Assembly: GCA_002503395.1 (NCBI GenBank)
Contig: DARQ01000077.1
Span: 4,497-12,275, forward strand
Source of the DNA: Euryarchaeota archaeon UBA60
GTDB lineage: Archaea; Thermoplasmatota; Poseidoniia; Poseidoniales; Poseidoniaceae
Length of the DNA stretch: 7,779 bases
Reading direction: 5' to 3'
The position numbers and the translations under genes are program-made. Below, piece after piece: positions 1 to 6,200 of the stretch (position 1 is the stretch's first letter; every line of letters begins with the position of its first letter). A model generated the notes under the pieces. The model did not search any database, had not been told where the DNA came from, and worked only from the letters and a program-made list of their open reading frames with translations.

Positions 1-1
1 C

Positions 2-253
2 ACCAGTATCGTCGAGCCTAAGTTGTACCCGGTCAACACTGCCGACCTGCTGTTTGATTATGCCGGCTTCGGCACCTTTGGCAAAGCAACTGCATTCGAT
101 GGTGGCAATCCCCACGAAGGGCGAATGACCCCCAATACCGATGCAAATGCGGTATGGACTTTACCCTCTGGCGCCGAAATCGACAGTATGATTTTCGAAG
201 CCTTGGCACCGATTGACCCGGTGGTCTCCTTTGCGCCGTTTGAACTCGATATC
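2..253 (+). other. Unassigned lead-in segment of the giant protein (residues 1-84)
   Basis: This stretch, containing DLLFDYAGFGTFGKATAFDG and then an acidic, proline-containing run, precedes the first clear blade (RLYLALNEVVLQLD, residues 95-108). It lacks the V-W-V-G-T...R-Y-D blade signature. It could be the end of a beta-sandwich domain that lies mostly upstream, or a badly degenerate blade. No hydrophobic signal peptide is present, so the true N terminus is further upstream. Confidence 0.4.
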
Positions 254-3200
254 CGGGCCGTAGCCGCACACCCCACTGATGGCCGCCTCTATCTGGCGCT
301 CAACGAAGTGGTGTTGCAACTCGACGCCAATACCGACCCACATCTGATAGATGTTTTCGACTCAGAAGGTGAAGATGGTTGGGATATTACCGACCTCAAG
401 GTCGATATCGCTAACGACAGGCTACTTATCGTCACAACCGATGATGGAATCTTATCCTATTCCCTGAGCGACGGCACCAGTCTGGGAATGCTACCTGCCA
501 ATCCCTACCCTGACGACCCGCTGAGTTTGGTAGCGGTCGACGGTAGCGACCTTTGGGGGGTCAGTACTCAAGGGCTGTTCAAGATGAACAGTGCCAGCAG
601 TGGCTGGACGCAGGAGCGCATCGCCGGCACCACCGGCTGGCCGAGTGGCGAGCCGGTGGCAACCCACATTCAGAATTCCATCCTCTACGTCTCAATCTGG
701 GATGAGGGCGTGGCGCGCTGGGATTTGGCTAGCGGCCAGACCATGACAACATGGACTACAGTCAATTGGTTATCGTCCGACCGCGTGACTTCCTTTGTCG
801 TGGAAGGTACCCGACTATTGATGCCCACCGCCGGTGGCGGCGTCGCAAGATACGATTATTCGGGTCAATATTGGCTCGGCACGTGGAGTACCGGAAATGG
901 CTTGGCCTCGAACGAAGTTCACGGGGTCGCTCATTCTGGTAGCAGGGTATTCATCCTCTCCGGTGACAGCATTCAGGAATATAATCCGGTCTCCGGTTCA
1001 CTGAGTAGCCCGCTTTTGATTTCCTCATACGGATTATCTCGCGAGGGACTCGACCTCATCGACTGGCCAAGTACAGGTGAGCGCAGCCCGGCGCTGCCGT
1101 GGGTGATGATCAGTGACGGCAGTGGAAAGCTGATTGCTCTCAACAGTTCATCGCAAGCGCAGGGACTATCGGCGTATGAAAGTACTTCCATTCTTCTCGC
1201 CAGCGGTCCCAGCGGCTCTGAGATGCGCGATGTCATCCAGGTCGGTCAGGTCGCGTGGGTGACAATCGGCGAAAATGTCGACCGCTTCGACTTGGCTTCT
1301 TATCGCTGGCTCGATCCGATTGCAATAGGTGAAGAGACGACAAAACTGGCTTCGGCCGGAAATACCGTCTGGGTTGGCACCGAGGAAGGGGGATTGGTGG
1401 AAATCGATGCCCTGAGCGCCACCATCAACAATACCATCACCGCCGCAGATGGCCTTGCCAGTGACGAAATCGGTGGCATTGCGGTGCGCGTCACCGCGGC
1501 GACGGTCGATGTAGTCGTAATCCATCCCACCGATGGTGTTTCTGTGGTCACCTATCAAGGTGGAACCATGTCTGTTCCTTACACACACTCATTCACATCG
1601 GATGGAACTAGGTTCATGCGAGATGTAGCCATTGGAGGAGATATCGCCTACATTGCCACCGATGGCAGTGGCCTGATGCGCCTCAACCTCTCAAGTGGTA
1701 GCCTGTTGTCTCCTTGGACTTCAACCGGGGTCGACAATGTAGCCTATGCGCCGGTGGAATTGGCCGGTAATGTCCTCCTCATCGGCCTCTACGGTCACGG
1801 CGTGGTACGCAAAGACCTCTCAACCGGTGAGTATCTCGACACCTGGTCTTCTAATCGTCAAGGGACCCTGCCCAATAACAACATCATGTCCCTGCACACC
1901 GATACCTACGGAAATGTCTGGATTGGCACCTCAAATGGGATGGTGCAATGGGATGGCAGTCATTTCAATACCGCAACTGGAGGAAGTGGCTGGAATAATC
2001 CGAATACCTTCTATGATTTGGACAGCGATTCGACCACGATTTATGCCGGGACAAATGGCGGTGTCTGTGAATGGGATATCGCCACCAGAGCATTAGGTGA
2101 TTGCTGGGATACCCAAGATGGGATGCCCTACAATTACGTCCGCAGTGTAGCCGTATATGGTGACATTGTTCTTGGCGGAACTTGGCTTGGTGTCGGCATT
2201 ATCAATATTACCTCAGGTACAGTTGTAGGTACTTGGGAGGCCGGTGGTACAACCGGAAATGCGGCAATCGTGGTCATCGATGATATCGCTTATGTCGCCC
2301 TGGATGGCATGGGAATCGCCCGCTACGACATGAACACCGGCAATTGGCTCGACATGTGGACGGATGGCGCCGGTGGCCTGCTCGATACCGATGGTATAAC
2401 CTCGATGGCCGCCGACCGATTACCCAATCGTCTGTGGATTGGAGGTGATGACGGATTCCAACTCCTCGACATCATCAATGAGACCGAACTCTACGATATC
2501 GAGAAATCCTCCAGCCTGTTTTCAGGTAATGGCGACCCTATTGAGATCGTCATTTCCGGAAATATCCTATACTATATACCACCCTACAATTATGGTGATA
2601 ATGTTCACCGAATCGACTTGGATAACCTGTCTGGCCTCACGAGTTTGGACTCTGGTACACAGGCCGGACTGAGCGGCAATTCCTATGTCTATGGCATCGG
2701 CTTGGTCAACGGTATCCTCAATATCGGCGTCTCGCAATGGGGCGATGGCGATGGTGCGGTCGTCCGTTATGATACCATCAACAAACAATGGACGACCACT
2801 TGGGAGGCGACCGGCTCAGTCGAGCGCGTCACCACCTACGAATCCAATGCCAGCGGTCATTTCTGGGTTGCTTGGGGCGAAGTCAGACTCAACGAATACG
2901 CGGCTAACGGCACCCTGCTCAACTCTTGGGATAACGGAATCGAATGGCCGGTGCGTGAGATTGTCGAGTACGATGGCGAATTGCTGTTCGCAACCGCTGA
3001 AGGCGTGGCTCGATATGACGAGGGAAACAGCCAGTGGTTATCCACTTGGACGCCCGGAAATGGCTTACCTAATAATGCTCAAGAACAAATCTTCGACCTG
3101 TTCGTAGATGGCACCGACCTGTGGGTTGGTAGCGCCTCGACAAATTGGTGGGGTAACATTCAGAATCCGAGAATCTCGCTTCTGGATGCTAACGGAAGTT

Positions 3201-6200
3201 GGTCTAATTGGAATGGCGGGCAGGGCAACATCCCGAATGGATTCCCCATCTCATTCACCCTGTGCAATGGTATTGTCAACGTCGCAATGTCGAACAACAA
3301 CAATGGCGGCATCGCTCGCTACGATGGCGGTTCGGGTACATGGCTCAGTGCCTTCACCTACAATAGTGGCGACCTGTCTGATGATACCCCCGATGCCGTG
3401 ACCTGCGATGATACCGATACCCTCTATGTGGGATATTATGACAACGGTATCGGCATCGACCGTTATTCTTACTCCAATTCCCGCTGGATGGCGACCTTGG
3501 ACAATAGTAACAGTGGCATCTCTAATGATGGCCTGTGGTGGGACAGCATCGCCTGGGATAATGGCCAATTACTTCTCGGGCACAAATCCGGCACCTCCGG
3601 GGGTGGAGGTAATACTCAGGTTTCGTACGGCGGCTTCTCGCTCATCGCCGCCCGCGGCGCCAATTTCGGGCAGGCCAACGTCGTCAATCAGGGTTCATCC
3701 GTGACCGATATTGACATGATGAGTAGCGGATGGTTTGTCTCTGCTGCTGGTAGTGACAGCGGTTATTCCCACATCGATGTGCTCAACCAGAACGGCTTGA
3801 ACACCTTCACCGCACTTCCCGGGCTGGTAAATGGTCGAGTGGTCGAGATGATTGGCAACTCGACCCATGTGTGGGCGGTTACCGCTGACACCTTTGCTCA
3901 AGGGCAAGGCGTACTACAGGGAATGTTGTTGCCCAATGGAAGCGTCGAGTGGGAGATGGGCTGGTCTTCATATGGTGGAAATATCATGGAGATTGTTCTA
4001 GTAGATGAGATTCTATTTGTATCTATTTCGGGTATTGGTCTAGGACGTTATAACACAATTACCGGTACTGCAAATATCGTGCCTCAAGGCTTGAACCAAT
4101 TTACCGACGGTCTGGCAATGCATGGTGATGATGTCGTGGTCGGTCTGCAGGGAACATGGGCCAGCGCCGCTGGCGTGCAGGTCTGGAACACCTCAACGAA
4201 TCAATGGACGATGGGGAGATTAATTTCCGGTTTGCCAAATAACATCATCAACGACTTCGCTCTCACCACCACCCATATCCTCATCGCCACCGAAGGTGGT
4301 CTTGGCATGTGGAACATGAGCAAGAATGACTGGGATAACCCAATGACCTCGCTCGATGGCCTTGCCAGCAACAACATTTACTCCTTGGATGTCTATCAGA
4401 ACGTCGTCTATATGGGAACTCCCCTGGGAATTGGCCGCTGGGACCTGAACACCAATTCCGCTCTTGCAACCATCGATCGAAGTGACGGTTTGGTCGGAGA
4501 TAACACCGTTGCGACTGCGATGTATCCTACCGGCGGTAACCTTTACACAATCTTCGCCGCCCATAATGGCGCTGGAAGTACCCGACCGGGCGTGAGTGAA
4601 ATCACCCTTCCCTCGAGTTCGAGCCCGATGCAGATCAATACCCATCGACCCGACCAGATACCTCACAACACCGTTACCGCGGTCGCCACCGATTGGTGGG
4701 GAGTGCATATCGCCACCGTAGGTGAACCACTGACCCACTGGAACGCCACCAGCAACCAGTTCGAGGATGGGGCGGCTATCTGGCAGGTTCCTTCGTGGCC
4801 GATCTTTGATATGGATAGCGACGGAGTTGACCTCCTGGTCACCGGTAACATGGGTGGAGCGAGAATTGAAGTCGGCAGCAACTTGCACAGTGTTCTCGAC
4901 CAATATCCGGCCGAAGGAGCTCTTGCGGTCTGCATCTCCAGTGCAGGATTATGGATGGTCTCCTCGACCTATGGTTTACTTGGATGGGAACCTGCTCCAA
5001 CATTTACTCGACGTGATATGTTCGTTATGCGCCGTGCCGAGCCTCTCAATGTCGGCTTCGGAGGTTTCTACGACAATGTGACCGATTCGACCCATCCCGG
5101 CAAGATGATTACCTTCATCGACTCATCTAATCCGGTAACCCTCGACTCTTCAGCCGGGGTTCCCGGTCCGGGTGGAATGCTGATGCAAGGAGCGAGTCTG
5201 GTACTATCCAGTCCTGTCGACGGCGCCGCAACATGGGTCAAGAGTTATGGTCTGGCCTATTCGGGTACCTGGGACCTGAACAAAACCAATCCAACCCTGC
5301 AGAGCAATCTCCAGAAGGCGATTGACGGGAGTGCCCTAGTCGATGGTAGTCGTCAGGTCATGCTGAGACTGCAGAGTCCGGAAAACGGCTCGATGTATGC
5401 CCGTATCACCTATGATTGGGTACGCACGGAAACCCCTGTCGATGTAGTTGACCTGTGGGACCGACCGGACGATGGCGGCGGAGTACTAATTGCCAATTGG
5501 ACTATGGTCGTCGACGATTCCTTCTCTCGCTATGTGGTCTACCTGCACGAGGGTGCATGGACCGATGCTCCGACCACATCTGCCGAATTGGCGGTAATGA
5601 CACCTGATGCTTCGGTCAGCGTGAACAGTAGAACCCAGACCGAAGTGTATACTGCCGGCGGGGTTGCACTGGTAGATGGCAGTGATTACTGGGCCATCGT
5701 CGCGGTCGAATATGACGGTGGAATATACGGTACCCCGAGTTCCCCATTTGGTCCTGCGACATCTTCTGACGAAGTTCCATACCCACCAGGGTGGGGCAGT
5801 GCAGAGCCTAACGAAGGCGGTGAAGTCGGTGAATTATATGTCGAATGGGAGCGCTGTACTGCACTTGATCTGGCGGCTACCAATATCTACTACTCAACCA
5901 CAATGGTCGCCGATGCGGTTGCCCTACCATTACATTCCACGGTAACCCCGGATGCTGGAAATACTACCATCATCGACCTGCCGGCAGGCGTCCCATACTG
6001 GCTTGCCCTGACCTGCGAGGATGAGGCAGGTCAAGAGAATCTCAGCGATGCTCTCATCATCGGTCCGGTGGTTCCGACCGGCGGTCTGAACGATGGTGTT
6101 CCACCACCGAAGATAAACGGCGTATGGGCCGAGGATGTCGACCCCGACGAAGGTGGTCGAATCGAAGTCGGCTGGGATATCTCAATAGCCGAGGATTGTG

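Larger units (their letters stand above)
254..4993 (+). repeat. About 35 degenerate beta-propeller blades (Reg_prop/YVTN-like), roughly five propellers
   Basis: Protein-level repeats of about 45 residues fill residues 85-1664. Each blade has a strand like NVWIGT or DIAYVALD, a loop, a strand like GVARYD, then often TG-x-W-x-x-T-W. Examples of the second strand: GVARWD (236-241), GVARYD (280-285), GLMRLN (557-562), GMVQWD (646-651), GIARYD (771-776), GVARYD (1001-1006), GIARYD (1103-1108), GLGRYN (near 1346-1351), GIGRWD (1476-1481). The preceding blade edge often reads G-L-P/A-N/S-N/D, as in Reg_prop repeats. About 35 blades at seven per propeller would give five propellers, but boundaries between propellers cannot be set by eye. 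At DNA level the copies are strongly diverged, so the array is old. Known of the family: Reg_prop blades often form sensor domains of bacterial hybrid histidine kinases; here they are followed by Fn3 modules and no kinase is visible. Confidence 0.85.

Noticed and set aside
1166..1588. 140-codon open frame on the - strand
   Set aside because: Antisense to propeller blades; low-quality translation with no recognisable motif.
1868..1954. Hybrid two-component sensor kinase
   Set aside because: Only the propeller motif supports it. After the array come Fn3-like modules, a helix and a basic tail, with no histidine kinase H, N or G boxes and no receiver domain in the window.
2685..3107. 140-codon open frame on the + strand in another phase
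   Set aside because: It is a +1-shifted reading of the blade region, rich in Ser/Thr/Met/Pro from out-of-frame GAT/GGC/ACC codons. The overlapping main frame shows full blade motifs throughout.
4220..4903. 227-codon open frame on the - strand
   Set aside because: It lies wholly antisense to continuous blade and domain-coding sequence. Its translation has no domain-like pattern, and it is explained by the composition of the main frame.
254..4993. CRISPR array or DNA-level tandem repeat
   Set aside because: The repetition is at protein level, with strongly diverged DNA and no constant-length identical repeats or spacers.
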